From assembly GCF_000006565.2 (NCBI RefSeq), contig NC_031475.1, forward strand, positions 3,063,189-3,127,188: DNA of 64,000 nucleotides, in the 5' to 3' direction. Under the pieces are notes generated by a model. It saw nothing but the letters and a program-made list of their open reading frames with translations. It was not told where the DNA came from and searched no databases. Positions 25,234-38,284 of the stretch are shown in pieces. Numbering within the stretch: position 1 is the stretch's first letter; the number at the start of each line of letters is the position of its first letter. The translations under genes were made by a program, and so were the position numbers. Origin of the DNA: Toxoplasma gondii ME49. Its lineage: Eukaryota; Apicomplexa; Conoidasida; Eucoccidiorida; Sarcocystidae.

Positions 25234-28190
25234 TATTTACTGGTAGACAAGTGGGTACGTGTGTTTGAAGGTGTCTTGATCCATATTTGTGTATATTTTA
25301 ATCGCGCTTTCAGGTTTGTGGTCTTGGATGTGTTTCCGTGGTTCTTTTCGGTCTGGTGCACTCCAGAGTCTGCTCCGGACTCGGAAATTCCACCGTCGCT
25401 CTTTCTCGGCGATGTCTTCTCTCAGGTCAATCTACCGCAGACGCCAGCAGCTTGCAGCTTTCCGCTCCCGGTTGCTGGGCCAGCGAACGCCGAACCCTAA
25501 TCGCTGTTCCATTTGCAAAACGGGTGAGTTTTTTTTTCATTTTTTCAAAGGAAATGGCAGCGACCCCAGGTGTTTCTCCGTGAGGCTCTGCTGTCGCGTT
25601 TGGATCAACTCGTTGTCCGGGACTCGCCGTCTACCGTTCACCAAGTGGTTCACCGAAGTTGCCGTATCCTCCGTACAGCCGGCATCGTAGGTAGACCATG
25701 AATTGTAAGCGTCACAGGATAAGTAGAGGTTGGTTATATGCAGATGATCTGCGACATAAAACTGTTCAGTGCACACTGATAAAGGACCAGGTGTGCCTGG
25801 AACGGACCCGTAGATGTACTGAGTGCTCTCGAAACCATAACAAAGCGATACGTCTTGGATCGGGTTAACGAATGCTTTTGATATTAAACGAGGATAAACA
25901 GAGACACCTCCAAAACGTAGCACTTGGCGTCACAAAGGCACTCCGCATGCAAATCCGCGAGAGGTGCTTTCACTTGCGCAAGGAAAGACCACGAGCAAGG
26001 CAGCTGACGTCACCGAGGCTGTTCCGTTTTTTTTCTATTTCTCCTGTAATTACTGGACGTATTTTTGTAGTTGAACATATATCTAGTCAGTGTTATAAAC
26101 AGCATATCCAACTCCCTCACGGCTTCTGCAGGAGGCTTGGGGATTTGGAGTCAAAGGGTAGTAAACGCTCTTGCCTTCAGTTCCTTGAGGTATGCTTGGG
26201 AAGCGTGAACTTTTTTTGTCAACGCAACTTTGGTGCGTGTATTGTGGTGCATTGTTGAGGCGTACCGATGTTTTGCTGTTCGTTTGCCCCGTTCTCCATG
26301 CATGTCGATTTTCTTGTGATGAGCGTTCAAGGGAGGCTCTCCGTCAGGTCTTCTGGTTAAGGTGTGTGAGTGTTTCTGTTTTCTCGATACAGAGGGTGCA
26401 TTTCGTGGCCATCAGGCTGTATGTTCATGCAGCGATGGTATGCAGTATCTGTGTGGAGGATCTTTCTCCTACGTCTATGGTGCACCTCGTGAATTTCTTG
26501 TTTCGCCGCGTTCCGGAATCTGCTTCTCGTCAGGTCGTGCGGGAGTGGAGGGGGACGAGACGTTTCAGCCGCAGCGTCGACAGAACAGTGGATCAACTGG
26601 AAGAGGAGTCAGTGGAACGACTTCTGCTCTTCAAGAGCAGCTGCTGGCATCCCTGGGGCGGCTGCTGCAAGACGACGATGACGACGCAGACGATCCTCCA
26701 CTCTGTTCTGGCATGTGAGTTGGAGAGAACGGAGCAGACGGTAGAAAGTGAAACAAGCGAAGGCAGCGAGGAAAGATGTGGCGCGCCGAAAACTGCGTTC
26801 TCTCCTTTTTGGTGCGGATTTCTGGCCTGAAGGCGTCACCATTTTTGGCCTGAAGGCGTCACCGCATGCGTCGAGTGCTTTGCGTGCGTGTCGTTCCCCT
26901 TCAGGTGCACTTGCATCAATACGGGACTACTTCTGGGGGTCCTTCTGCTCGACCTCATTCTCATTGCGACGACGTCGCTCTACCCCCTGGAGGTTCTTCT
27001 TCTCTCGCTTTTTATCACTTACAACATTGTGACGCTGCAAATTATCTGGCTTGCAGTGAAACAGAGAAGGTGAGTCAGTCGCGAGGGTACTGGACCTCGC
27101 GCCCTTACTAGAACGGCTCAACAGTATAACTAAGATTCAATAAGTTCGCTTTTATTTACTGAAACTTCAAAAGGTACTGTCTTCTCAAGTCGTTCTGTGG
27201 AGGAAGCCCGTTCGTGATTCAGACTTCAGACAACCACCGATCGCACCAGATTCGCCAAGCAGTGCCGCGTGTCTCGAAGTATGCGAGGGCAATTCCGACT
27301 GTATGTTTCCACATTTCTCGTTTTCGTGGCGAGAAACCGGAACATCAGATGTTTCTCTTTTCAAGGGTAACGTCCAAGACGTCCGGCGAAATAAGTGTGG
27401 CTTTGAGTGAACTTGCTACGTTGGCGCGTGGTTCGTGGAGAAAAACTTAGCCGAGAACGGGGAGGTGAACCAGAGTGTTTTCGGCCGGTCTCTCTGTCAG
27501 CGTCAATTAAATGCGCGCGCTGCAGCCACAACTGGGGTGAGGAGGGATGGCCGTCCCCGATCTGCTTCACCCTTTTGGAGGCAGATTCTCTCGAATCGCT
27601 GTGCGTGCATGCTGTTTTCCAGAGAGTCGGTAGGGCCGCTTCTATCTCCAGAATTGGAGTCAGATTCGAGGCAGGCAAGCGGCGGTGAGTCTCCCGACAG
27701 CAATTCAGACGACAACTTGGACGGAAGTCGCGGAAACGGTAGCCCTACCGGAGGCCGGCATTCCCGCCGTAGCGGAAGTTTGGACGGAGACAGTAGTGAC
27801 TCTGGTCGGGTGGGCTACTTTGGCGTGCGTGACATTGATGTCAGTGAAGAAGATTTGGAAATTGGGGGCCGAGAGCGCGGGAGTTCTCGCGCAAGGCGCG
27901 TAGGACTATGGACTGCGGCGGGAGGCAGAGCCGCGTCCGCCTCCAGTCGTGTGATGAGTGGAGCGAGGTTTTTTTGGTGTTTTTTGTCAAGAGGTGGAAC
28001 CTCCTCTGACCCGTCGCTTGGCGGCGAAACCGGTGGGTTAGGAGGTTCGGAGGGGCCTCCCAGCGAGGCGTTTCATGTTGCCGGTTTAAGGCAAACGCCC
28101 CTGCTTCTTCCCGGTGTCGAGCTGCAGCTCCTTCGCGAAAGTCGACAAGAACAACGGGGGCAGTCAGGGAGAGAAGAATTGCTGGTGTAG
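24799..28190 (+). CDS. RING-variant (MARCH-like) membrane protein, likely E3 ubiquitin ligase
   Basis: Six exons join in phase: 24799-25001, 25426-25523, 26393-26714, 26905-27069, 27174-27278 and 27623-28190, giving 486 residues. Near the N-terminus is a C4HC3 zinc-binding pattern: C32-x2-C35, C55/C56 and C59, H64-x2-C67, C95-x2-C98 (MCFIC, LLPCCSQC, VVHRKCW, RCSIC). It resembles the RING-CH domain of MARCH ligases, but the spacing around the second cysteine pair is unusual. A serine-rich segment with an Asp run (LLQDDDDDADD) follows. Exon 4 then encodes two close hydrophobic helices (LLLGVLLLDLILIATTSLY and LLLSLFITYNIVTLQIIWL), the usual MARCH hairpin. The C-terminal exon is acidic and Ser/Gly-rich. 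The inferred role is membrane-anchored ubiquitination. The exon 5 donor and the last acceptor are the least certain borders. Confidence 0.75.
25186..25237. repeat. TA microsatellite in RING-variant intron 1
   Basis: About 50 bases of (TA)n with one GTATAT break, within intron 1 (25002-25425). Confidence 0.9.
26822..26864. repeat. Direct repeat, about 20 bp, in RING-variant intron 3
   Basis: The word TGGCCTGAAGGCGTCACC occurs twice, 23 bases apart, shortly before the acceptor of exon 4. An exact recent tandem duplication. Confidence 0.85.
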
Positions 28191-29878
28191 GGGGACATGC
28201 GGGCTATTGGAGGCGTCGCGCCGAGACGTGGTAATGCTGTTAAAGATGCGCGTGTTTTGTTAATGGAAAGCCGCTCTTCTCGAAAAGTAGTACTGCCCTC
28301 TGTCGGTTGCTCCATCAGACACACGACGGGGTCTAAGTTTTCTTTTCTGCGGCCCACACGCCGCTCTCAGATTCTACAAATGACAACAGACAATTCTCAG
28401 CCACGAGAGGGGCAGACGAGTGTCGACTACGAGTGATTTCCGACGGAAGAACGCAATTTGTCGGATATCTGCGCAGCATATCTCACATCCATTTGCGTGA
28501 CCTAAGCAAGATGTTTGCCCCTACGGTTACACGTGTGGTCGCTCAGGCGCATGAAAGGAAACAACTCCTAAGCTCCTTTAGGTCAAACGCAGGCAACCTG
28601 CTAGCGGGAGGTTCGCTGTCAAATGTAGAACGTGTAATGTGAGCGAACTCGTCCAAATAATCGGAAGGACTGTGAGGAACTTACACTTCCCACCTCGCCC
28701 TACTTCACCATGTATTACTGTAATTATTCCGCACGAGTGACACGATGTTTGCAGAGAAGGGCAGTCACCCGGTGACGAAACCTGACACAATGCTCTTTGC
28801 AAAACAGAAATAGGGGGCCCGGGAATACTCTTGCTGCGGCCAAAACTAAAGACGGAACACCACATAAAGAGGGTACGGTTTGTCAGTACGTTTGACTGGA
28901 AAGTCCATCCAAAATACGGTGTCTACTGCTACTCGAACGGCGATGATGATATCTGTCGTATGCAACACGTACATCCGTAGGATTACAAGTAGAGGATGCT
29001 TCCTGTACTGTGTACTGAGGGGTAGCTCTAACAGATTTGTAGAAGCTTCTAAGCCACAACGGACTCGTTTAGAGATATTAAGGCGTTTCCATTTACATAA
29101 GGTTCGTTTTCGTATAAATCATTTGTACGGAGGTTAACTCCCTTAGTAATTTGTATAGTGGTAGATACAGGATGAAAACGCAATTCGTATCACACAGTAC
29201 ATAAATTTCGTGCGTGGGTGGAAAAGCGATGATTGTTTCTAGACACGGTGATTCTGGAGCCATCCATTCCTTCGTCTGCTGCTCCACGTTGTACACCTGT
29301 CTACCGTGATATCGATCGGCGACGTGCTTCCCTTTTGTGCAGTGGTGGGCGACTTGGGAAGGCTTTTTGGAACTCCCTTCAAAGTAGCTGGCATTCGAGT
29401 CCGTCCATGTCAGTGGAGCTCTACATGATGTCACCGATGGTCACAGCGCCTCAAAGCGACCATCAGAACAGTTCGTCAACGTACTGTTTCTGTAGTTTCA
29501 TCGAGGATTAGGATGGTGTGTAACTTCGCCCATTCCTTCATTAGTTTTCGTGGAACATCACAACCTCGTTTTGCGCCGTCCTCGAATGTACTTATCGTCA
29601 TAACGCTGGTATGCCCAGTGAAAGTGAAACACTGACGGATTCTCGAGGAAACATTCTGATTGTGTCAATACGTGGTCATTGTTTTTAGGTTGCGGTGTAT
29701 CACTCTTGTCAAGATTCTCCAACCTACCATACGATAAAGTGAACGCTCACCTTATCCTTGTTCATACAGTGCTCTGACAACGCATTTCAAACGACAGTGT
29801 TAGAAACACTTCATTTTTTAGGCAATTTCGCATATAATTCGACTGCATTTGAGCGACTTCACCGGCCCCTTGCTGCTC
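28191..29878. other. Intergenic between RING-variant and proline-rich genes
   Basis: About 1.7 kb holding the 3' region of one gene and the promoter of the next, both on the plus strand. No convincing exon seen. Confidence 0.45.
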
Positions 29879-30219
29879 ATGAAGAGTGTGTGGAGACGAG
29901 GTTCATTACCTCGTGCCCCCTCTGGGTGGAAAAGAAGTTTCTCAGTTCTCATGGTCATTGGGATTACTCTGCTATTAGTGGCACAGTACAATGGCGAGCA
30001 AGCCAACGCTTCGGGGAAAACGGAAGGGGTTCCTGAGGCGGACTCCGTGTCCGCGCAAGACCACGCACACCGTTCCGCCCTCAGCGGAGTTGAGGGACGC
30101 ATTCCAGGAAGCCGAGCAAGGAAGCCGGTAAGACTGAGGTCAAAAGTGACAGTATTCAACTGCTTTCGATGTTACATGCATCACACCGAGAGATAACGGA
30201 ATTCATTTGTCAATACGTA

Positions 30220-30257
<38 letters not shown>

Positions 30258-33137
30258 CGTATGCGTCTTCAATCGGCTACGCATCGAAAAGACGAGAAAA
30301 CAGATATCAGTTCCTCATTTTCTGGCACCTTTTTGCGCAAATCAGCACTCTTCTGTTCTTGTATACTGCGTGCCGCCTCCTGCGATCGAGGTCCGGTTTG
30401 AGAAAGACTCAATTAGTTCCTCAGTCTGTACTGTTATGGAGATTTGTACTTCCAGTTTCCCCATGCCTCGAAGAGGACAGGTAGTGCAGGTCTTCTTGGT
30501 GAAAGTCAATTGCTCTAACCAAGGTAACACGATCCCACACGTAGAACGGATTCTCGCACATCCTCAGAACGCGCTGCGATGGGTTCAAGAAGAAGACTTT
30601 GGGGAACGTGGCAGTATCCTTGCAACGTTGGCACCCGAGGCCAGGATTGGTCTAACCTTGCTCCTCGACGAGGCAGCCGCAAAGGTAAGGAACGTTTTTC
30701 GTTGTTTGCAGCCTCAGATCATCGTATCCCTGTGTGTGTGTGCCTGAGGGTTGCTTCCTGTTCACAGCTGCAGCCTGGCCCTCAGATTATGGCGGGATCC
30801 ATTGCCATGCACCCTTCCTCGTCAGTTTTTGTGGATCTCGTCACTCCGGATTCTTCCTACGTATGCAGCGCAGTGAGAGTGCTTCCTACCGCAATTTCGT
30901 CCAAGCAAAGGCAACTCCCTGAGGTCTCGCTGCCAATCCCACTGGAAGACTCGAGAAAGCGGCGCATGCAGGTTTATGGAGGGGACGCTTTGGCGTTTAG
31001 GAATGGCGGTGGACGCAGCGGAGGCCAGCAAGCCCCCATGCCTCCCTTCCTGTACAATTACTACACCAATTACTATCCCGCGTATCCATCCAGTTCCTCC
31101 GCTTACGAGTATCCTGAGAGTGCAGCCGTGGAGCGACCGTTTGTACCAAGTCTGCCGCAGCCATACTACAGCACCTCCGTCTTCCCACCTTCTAGAGGGA
31201 TTCCATCACCATCGCAGATGGTTTACCTGCCGAGTGCGTCTCCTGGATCGTATATGCAGCCATCACCACAGCAGGCGTACCAAACGCAGTATCGTGTCGT
31301 ACAAGACAGGAATATAGAAGATCCCAGAGCGTGGCAGGCGCCTCCCACTCCAGCGCCGCCGCCGCCAGCAACACCTTCTCCAACTCCTTCCCCTCCCTGG
31401 GTCATTTCTCCGGAAGGAACTGTACGGCACCCCGTTACGTTGCCAGTGGGAACCACAGTGACGGCTCCCGTCACGATTCCAATCACTCTGCCGATTACAT
31501 CGCCTTCACTGTCCCCGCTTACCATTGCCTTTCCTCTCACCATTCCTGGAGAGCGAGACTTCTTTCCTCCCCCTTTTCGGCCGGGCGACCCCTCTCCTTC
31601 GCCTCCCACTTCCCCAGCTCCTTCCCCTTTGCCTCTCCCCTACTATCCCTACCCTCCTTACTATCCACCCAGCCCTCGTCCAGGTCCTCCTGCAGCACCG
31701 GGAAATCCTCCAGATTATCCTCGTCCTCCGACCCAGCCTTCACCTGCTCCTCCGACTCCTCCAATTGTGACTCCGCCGTACCCAATCTACCCTTACCCGC
31801 CGTATTTTCCTTACCCACCTCCACAGACACCTGCTCCTTCGCCGTCTCCAGCTCCCACTCCGCCTGAAAATGGAAATCCACCTCTGCCCTCGCCTGTCCC
31901 CGTGCGTCCAACGCCAACTCCAAGGCGGCCCGGAAGAGGCGGCGGAACAGACTCTTCGGAATATCCAGAGGACAAAATGGAACTCCAGCGGAACAGAGAG
32001 GAAGAATCGGAGGCGATTCCTTGGTCATCTTCGGATCCCGTTTCCACTTCTGCAGTCAAGGACAAAGGTGTGCGGCGTCCCGAGGAGGCTCAACAGCAAG
32101 CCTTTCCTTTGCGGGCAGGGACGGCAGTAAAAGACGGGCAACTGGATATCACAGCAGGAGTGGTAAATGGTGTCGCCGATGAAACCATCGAGGGCCAAGG
32201 TGTACTGGCATCCGAACAGCAAGGGGCCGGTGTGGAAGCAGAAGTGTTTCTCGATTTCTTAGGGAAAGCAGTTCCCCCAGCCCTGCAGACAGTGCCGACG
32301 ATAATCCCTACGGGAAAAGACGTTATTTCAGCCGATCTTTCGTCAACTCTGAGAGTCAAGGAGACTACGCCTTCTGCCACAATAAGCAAAGAAGGAATCA
32401 ATATAAATCCCTCTGCATTTGATCAACTGATGGCAGCGATCGTGGCCAAAATAGACAGCCGTGATCGATCTGAGCCCCTCTTTCTCCCCTCAATCTGCCC
32501 TGCGTGTAAAGTGGACATCGTGACTTATGCGCCGATACAGATGCCCGAACCCGATGTAGACTCTTTCGAGAGAGCACGAGACCAACTCACTTACCTGCAG
32601 CGGCAACGAGTTCCCAATGGAGTGCAGCCAGCGCGAGGGAGGAGGGAACAGGGAGAGGACCGAGCAGCAACGGTAATGGCGTCAATGACGGTAGAAGAGG
32701 AACTTACTGATCAGACGACAAACGAGAAGGAAGCTGCGACACTGCCAAAATCGAGTTCCAGTGAGCAAGCGACAGAAGTACACGACGGAGAAGACCACGA
32801 TGTTGCCGGAAATGCCCCTGTAGTTCTGCCCAAAATAACATCAGCGTTTCTCGAAGCACTTCATGTAGCAGAAGGCAACAAAACACAAACTTCGGAAGAA
32901 GCGACGAAACGAAAGGCGGCTGTAGTCAATCCGGATACGGCACCTGAAACAGAAGATCTGAGCAGTCTCTTCTCTCCTGTTAACAGAAGAAGACGACCAA
33001 AGGAGTTCCGGTCTCTCTCACGAGAACGCGACGGAACAGCCTACGTGAGGAACGGAAACCAGACAGTCCCGGAAACGTACATTAAAGGAAGCATCCGCCT
33101 CAGCGCCACTCCCCCACTCAAACGAGGTATCGGCTAA
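29879..33137 (+). CDS. Secretory proline-rich protein, unknown function
   Basis: Exons 29879-30127, 30391-30684 and 30768-33137 join in phase 0 and give 970 residues. The N-terminus has a recessed hydrophobic segment (FSVLMVIGITLLLVAQY, about residues 21-37) behind a basic stretch, as in many coccidian secretory proteins, so it is a signal peptide or signal anchor. Exon 2 looks folded, with cysteines. Exon 3 begins with a structured part, then about 250 residues of Pro/Ser/Thr/Tyr-rich low complexity (YPYPPYYPPSPRPGPP type). The last 400 residues are charged, with blocks of acidic residues and a short CPAC motif. I do not recognise the family; a dense granule or other secreted protein is an inference. 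An alternative end exists: a donor at 33127 joins in phase to an exon at 33739-33902 (next entry). Confidence 0.65.
30214..30260. repeat. TA microsatellite in intron 1 of the proline-rich gene
   Basis: (TA)n with one TACAT break, inside intron 1 (30128-30390). Confidence 0.9.
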
Positions 33138-33738
33138 GCTGCTGAAAAGTGAACACATTTTTTTAGCGCAGGTCAAACTGGGATTACACGGTGAACAGAA
33201 GGTTCAAACAGCTGCGGCAGTGTTTCCTCAATTCTCCACTTTCTCCACGACGTGCGGGGCATCCTACGCAAAAACGTACCTCGGTCTTCATACTGCCAAA
33301 GGTCAAACAACCAGATGTAGTTATTGACAAATCCAGGAAATGCATGTGTGCCTACGTAAACACATGCATTGAGACACCTAAATACTACGGTAATTGTAAC
33401 GGCAGTATATGATTTCTAAATATACAGATAGAGCCGCCGTACTCCTGCACTTGTGCCGATCATTGACAAGCTGTCCTGCTCACAGAAAACTGGAGGTCTC
33501 CTTTTGGTGACAAATCTTCTCACGGGGCCCCCGGTACCTGTGTCTCGACAGCGTCCAACTGCCCAGATATTGGAATGTAGCAAGGGGAATACATCTGGTC
33601 GGTTTCAATTCACGGGATTTGCACACACAAGCAGGTCGCGTTATCTGGGTTATCTGCTGCAAGTATGAAGGGGCATGCACACAAGGAATTCACGAGCCGT
33701 GGGATCGCTCTATTGTTCGATGTGCATCTGCTTTTTAG

Positions 33739-34312
33739 AGGAGATTACTCAGGGAACTGATGACATCGCGGCGCCCTCTGTGTATCGGAGCAGACTTGAC
33801 GCCGGAGACGAAGAGGGAACATTTGCTGTCTTGTTCGCTTGCTACCGCCCATATGAAGATGTAGAACCGCTTCTGATGGCAAGCCTGGAGGTCAGGGTGG
33901 CAGTAAGTGACATGTAATTCTGACTGATAAAGACCATCTGAACTGTGAACGTACTTTTCTGGTCTGGCCACACTTATTTCTTTATATACACCACACGCTT
34001 ATATCTATACCGGATTGTAGGTTTGTAGAAATGCATGTAAATTAAAAACGTACATCATGTGTGACTGAGGTAGGTAATCGGATGGGGAGGCCTTGTGGAG
34101 GCCGCGGCTCCTCTTAAGCGAGAAATATGGATAAATGGTCACGCAGGATTTCACACGATTCCTCTACCACGCACAACAGAGAAGGGCCACGTAGGTGATA
34201 ACTGCCGAAAACATCCCATCAGAGGGCGTCCTATCTAACGAGTATATGCTTGCCTCCAAAACTGCTTCTTTCCTGTCTGTCTGCAGAACGAGATGCCTCT
34301 CCACGCGCAATC
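33739..34312 (+). CDS. Candidate 3' exons of the proline-rich gene
   Basis: A reading frame at 33739-33902 is bordered by a pyrimidine-rich TTTTTTAG acceptor and a perfect GTAAGT donor, and encodes an acidic stretch including DEEGTFAVLFACYRPYEDVE. Its phase fits a donor (GAG|GTATCG, 33127) just before the stop of the preceding large exon. It could then join an acceptor after CTGTCTGTCTGCAG (exon from 34286) and end at a stop near 34312. This would replace the last three codons of the 970-residue version with about 64 new residues. It may instead be an alternative splice form or part of a separate gene. Confidence 0.4.
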
Positions 34313-36056
34313 ATGAAGATTTTGCAGCGACACAAGAAATCGCTGTATTTGACCATCCACGACTGTCCACAGGGAGCTCCCTTGGGAGTACAGTTTCCTC
34401 GTAAACTCTCATCGAAATCCGAAGGTGTTTTGAGTGTCACCTGAAGAGGTCTCTTACAGAATCTTCCCGCCGACTTTTTAATCATTTTTGGTACCAGTTG
34501 TCGAATCTTGCGCGGTACGTGAGCCGCTTTCATACCCTAGTTTTGCTGGTCACTAGTTGATATCTGCTTTGGTGCTGGCGAGGGCTCCCCTCCTTGCGGG
34601 GAGTCGATCGTCTATTGCGGGGTTAAGGTTTTTTTTTAACGTTCCATAAGCAAGCACTTGCGTCCTCTCGTCCGTGTCAATTTGTGGCTTCCTTGTCCGA
34701 CCACGTTCACAGCAGGGACGGACTGTTTGAGTCAGTGAACCGCCCGATTCCAGAATTTCCTTGGATGTAGCTGTGTCCCTGCAACAGTCCTACCACAGCG
34801 TTTCAAAACCGATTTTTTGAAGACAAGGAACCACATAATCAAACGAAACTTCGATAGGCGAACTGCCTGTGGACACTAACATCGTGTGCAGACACTACCA
34901 CGCATTCACCTGTCCATGAAGTCTGAAAAAAACAACTTAAACTCCTTCCATACCCCTTGGCTCTTATCCTGTATCTGTCGAGTTCAAAAGGGATCAAAAC
35001 AATATAAAATGGTGGAGCGAAGACGGTGGGCTACTGACGTGTTCCCGGAATTGCCCTGGAGTCAGTATCCTTTCTCCAAAATCAACTCCATACAGGAAGG
35101 GACTGCACGAGCACCTGTCCAACTCCACGCTGCATGAGTCTCTCTTCGTTACAGAGGTGCCCCCAGCGTCGCAGCCATAAGCGCCGCCCACCCTGCAAGA
35201 TGCCAAGATTTAATCTTCTTGCATTGCGACAGGAATCGCTGAAGGACTGGATATGATACAGGAATATCTGGCAACTGCACACAAAAAGGCACACGGGAAA
35301 TGTCCTAGAGATAATCCCAAAACAAACGAGAAATCGAAGCCGATCTCTTCGTTTGCCCTAGTCTTCTGAGTCACGTAGTCCTACACGCAGTGTATGGGTC
35401 GGGCACTATACATGGCTTTTCGGGTTAATGTCAGAGTGAGTCCACCCCGGACGCCACGTTCACCTAAGCCTCAGCCGTTCCACAGGAATTGCGTTACTAA
35501 CAACTATATTCAAATGTGCTGCCTAATTATCGCGAAAAAAACACTAGGAGTATGTCAGTATTACAAATAGTAATCACCGCGAGGACTACTGTTTTGACTT
35601 GAGCTGGAAACACACGGAAGCTTGCCTACGGTGCATGCGCTGGAGATTAAAAATCCTTGACGGATTCCCACTGTTACGCTTAAACCTGTGCATGGGATAT
35701 TCGTGTTTCTTTCCCACTACGGAGCCAAAACTGATTCGGCTTTTCAACTCAGCCCAAATTTCGTTCGATGCGAAAAAATGAAGCAAGTCTACGCAATACA
35801 CTCTCAAGTCTTCAGGTGTACTGAGGCCCTGCACCCTAAATTTACATGCGATTACACTATCTCACCAAATCTGCTGCAGCACTCCGTAAGACGGCAAAGA
35901 TGGGCTATCGCAGACACACACACTTGCACGTGTTTTTCCAAATCCATATTCCCCACTGAGACCTCCGGACACGAGAGATAATTTTGACTTTTTAAGAACA
36001 GCTCCAGCGCAAGTCCAAGCCTCTAACACACATTTCACCGGCAACGATACGGAACG
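34313..36056. other. Intergenic, convergent 3' ends
   Basis: Between the proline-rich gene (plus) and the F-box gene (minus). No family-supported coding sequence seen. Frames such as the one at 34886-35137 lack good splice borders and support. Confidence 0.45.
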
Positions 36057-38284
36057 TCACAAACCTCCAGGCACTCCTTGACCTACCCATAGCGATTCAA
36101 GACTTTCAGCGTGGCAGGAAGTGAGTAGTTCCATGACGTCGTCTCCGTCTTCAGGAAGCCCTCTAGCAGGTCTTGTTCGCCACTCTGCAGCCCCATTTGA
36201 AGTGTCGTCCTCGGGCGGCAAAGTGTTCGCGACCCGCTCTATCAATGTATTCCACGCACTTGCACTCTCTAATTGAGAGTCTTCCTCCCTCTCTGCTTGC
36301 GCTGTATCCTCCCATGGCGACCTTCCCTCGAAAAGACACTCAGGTGCCGGTACGCAAGCCAGCGAGACACAGACAGTTTGGAGTTGGTTTGGCGGCAAGG
36401 CCTGGAAAAAACTTCGAAGCGCTCTCAAGCGCTCCAGATCTGAGGGCAGCTCTCGGTTTCGATGTCCTTGCTCACGCCGTTCAACAGAAGAATAATTGAT
36501 GACTTGTGTCACGCTTAGATGCCGCAGTCGTGGCAGACGTCCCCTGAGTCCACGAATCAAAGTGATGGGCAGCGGAGCCTCCACCACCAGACATTCAAGG
36601 AAAGGCAATGACGCGAACTGGCACGGCGGGTCACTGGAAGCTGTTGATTCCGCCCTTTCGACAGGAGAATCTTCAGCCGAAGACGCAAGTGTCGATACTT
36701 CTTCCAGGAAGGGATTCACTGGAAGTTCTCGCCAAGAACGAGGCCCAAGGCAGTCGAGAAAAGAAGGCAAAGAACCCGGAAGGACTCCCTCCACATTTGG
36801 TCCTGAGGCCAGAGACGGAGAATCATCTGCTTCGCTCCGGAAAGACGGAGACTCAGAGGCCTTGGAATTTGATAAGAAATCGCACGCAGAGTTAAGTGCA
36901 GCAACGGATCTGGATTGTGAAGACTGAAACGGAAACGAATCACGAAGAATTGGAGATGAAGCGGTGTCTGTGCTAGGAGCCGACGGAGCACAACAACGGA
37001 TCCGTTGCCGGCCTTGGAGACTGTTGCTGACCGGGAAGAAAGACGGAATAGTCGACAAAAGTCGAACAGGGGTATCTGCAAGGCAGACGGCATACATGCA
37101 AACAGCGCGTACGCCTCCCATTTGTCCGTAGGTGCACGTGTTTCTTCAACCGCTTGCCGTCTACTACAGCCGCCACATTGGAGTAGTGGAATCTTTATCT
37201 TTTGATCTGTGGCAGTAATTTTACTGAAACACAAAGTCGAACTAGCGCCTCAACGATATCCTCATTTTTCGTTCTGTATTACTGCCTTTTGACAACAAAG
37301 AAACGGACGACAAAACGAAAAGCTCACACTGTTTCTACTTCTCACCTATCCAAAAGACTCCACATCCCCTTTGTCCGACGCCGCGGTACACGTCAAGTCG
37401 TCTCAGTGCAGGCATCAACAAATCTGCGCTCCCTTCTGCCGTAGCGTCCTGGTCCATATCGTCAATTACAGCAGGAAGGTGTCTATGTCCGGCAGCACAG
37501 GGGTCATGGATTGTGTCCTTGCCGTCAGGAGCGACCTTTCCGTTCTCGTGTAGTTGTGGCCGCGAGGCAGAACAGACTCCTGACGATTGACGAGTAGGGA
37601 AGAGCAAAAGAGAGAGAAGCGCTGCCGTCTCCTCACTCGAATACACAGACAACTGCAGCGTCTGAACCCATCGAAAAGGCGTAGGGTTATCTTTAAAGTT
37701 TAGGCGACAGAGGGATACCCGTCCGGCAACCTTCTGCCTCCTGTGTGAGGGACGGGGGTTGGAGGCCTGCGTCGCAGAATGAACCAGGTTCGTGAACGCT
37801 TTGGTCGCGTCGGCGAAAGTTAAGTCAAGGTCACTCCAGCTGTACATACAGAGGGAGTTAACACATGCGCATCAGACTGTGGTGAGCTGACCGAACTCGG
37901 GTGTGAGTCAAGCGAAATTATCTGCAACATGTAAGCTCGTGGAACGAAACGGACGCTACTTTATAGAAGGAATGCATGCTCCGATGGACATCCACTGTTA
38001 GCTGCAAGGCTTGATGTATAATTTTTGACGGGTCGCGGCATTCGACACGAGCCGGAACCGTGGCTAAAAGTCGTGCCTCATACAAACCCAGGAACCACGA
38101 GATGCACTACTGTGAAAGGTACACTATGTTGAAGGTCTCCGTTCAATAAACCGGCTTACCAGGGGCTTGTTTCAGCTGCCTCTCGCCAAGACACACACAC
38201 AGCTGCTAGTTGACGTCTCTCTCGCCACGCTAGGCATGAGAGGATCCGACCAACGATATCTGGATGCTGGAGAAGATCGCACAT
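36057..38284 (-). CDS. F-box protein, probably with leucine-rich repeats
   Basis: Substrate-recruiting subunit of an SCF-type ubiquitin ligase (inferred from the motif). Exons 38284-38160, 37839-37346 and 37075-36057 join in phase and give 545 residues. An upstream in-frame ATG at 38392 would add 36. The first exon is almost exactly the F-box: LLQHPDIVGRILSCLAWRER then LAAVCVSWREA, matching the family's leucine/isoleucine and VCxxW pattern. Exons 2-3 contain several Leu-rich blocks (LMPALRRLDVYRG, LRGRLPRLRHLSVTQV, LERLRALRSFFQALPPNQL, SLESLWVG) spaced as in degenerate leucine-rich repeats, separated by Ser/Glu-rich low-complexity inserts. No other domain seen. Confidence 0.75.
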
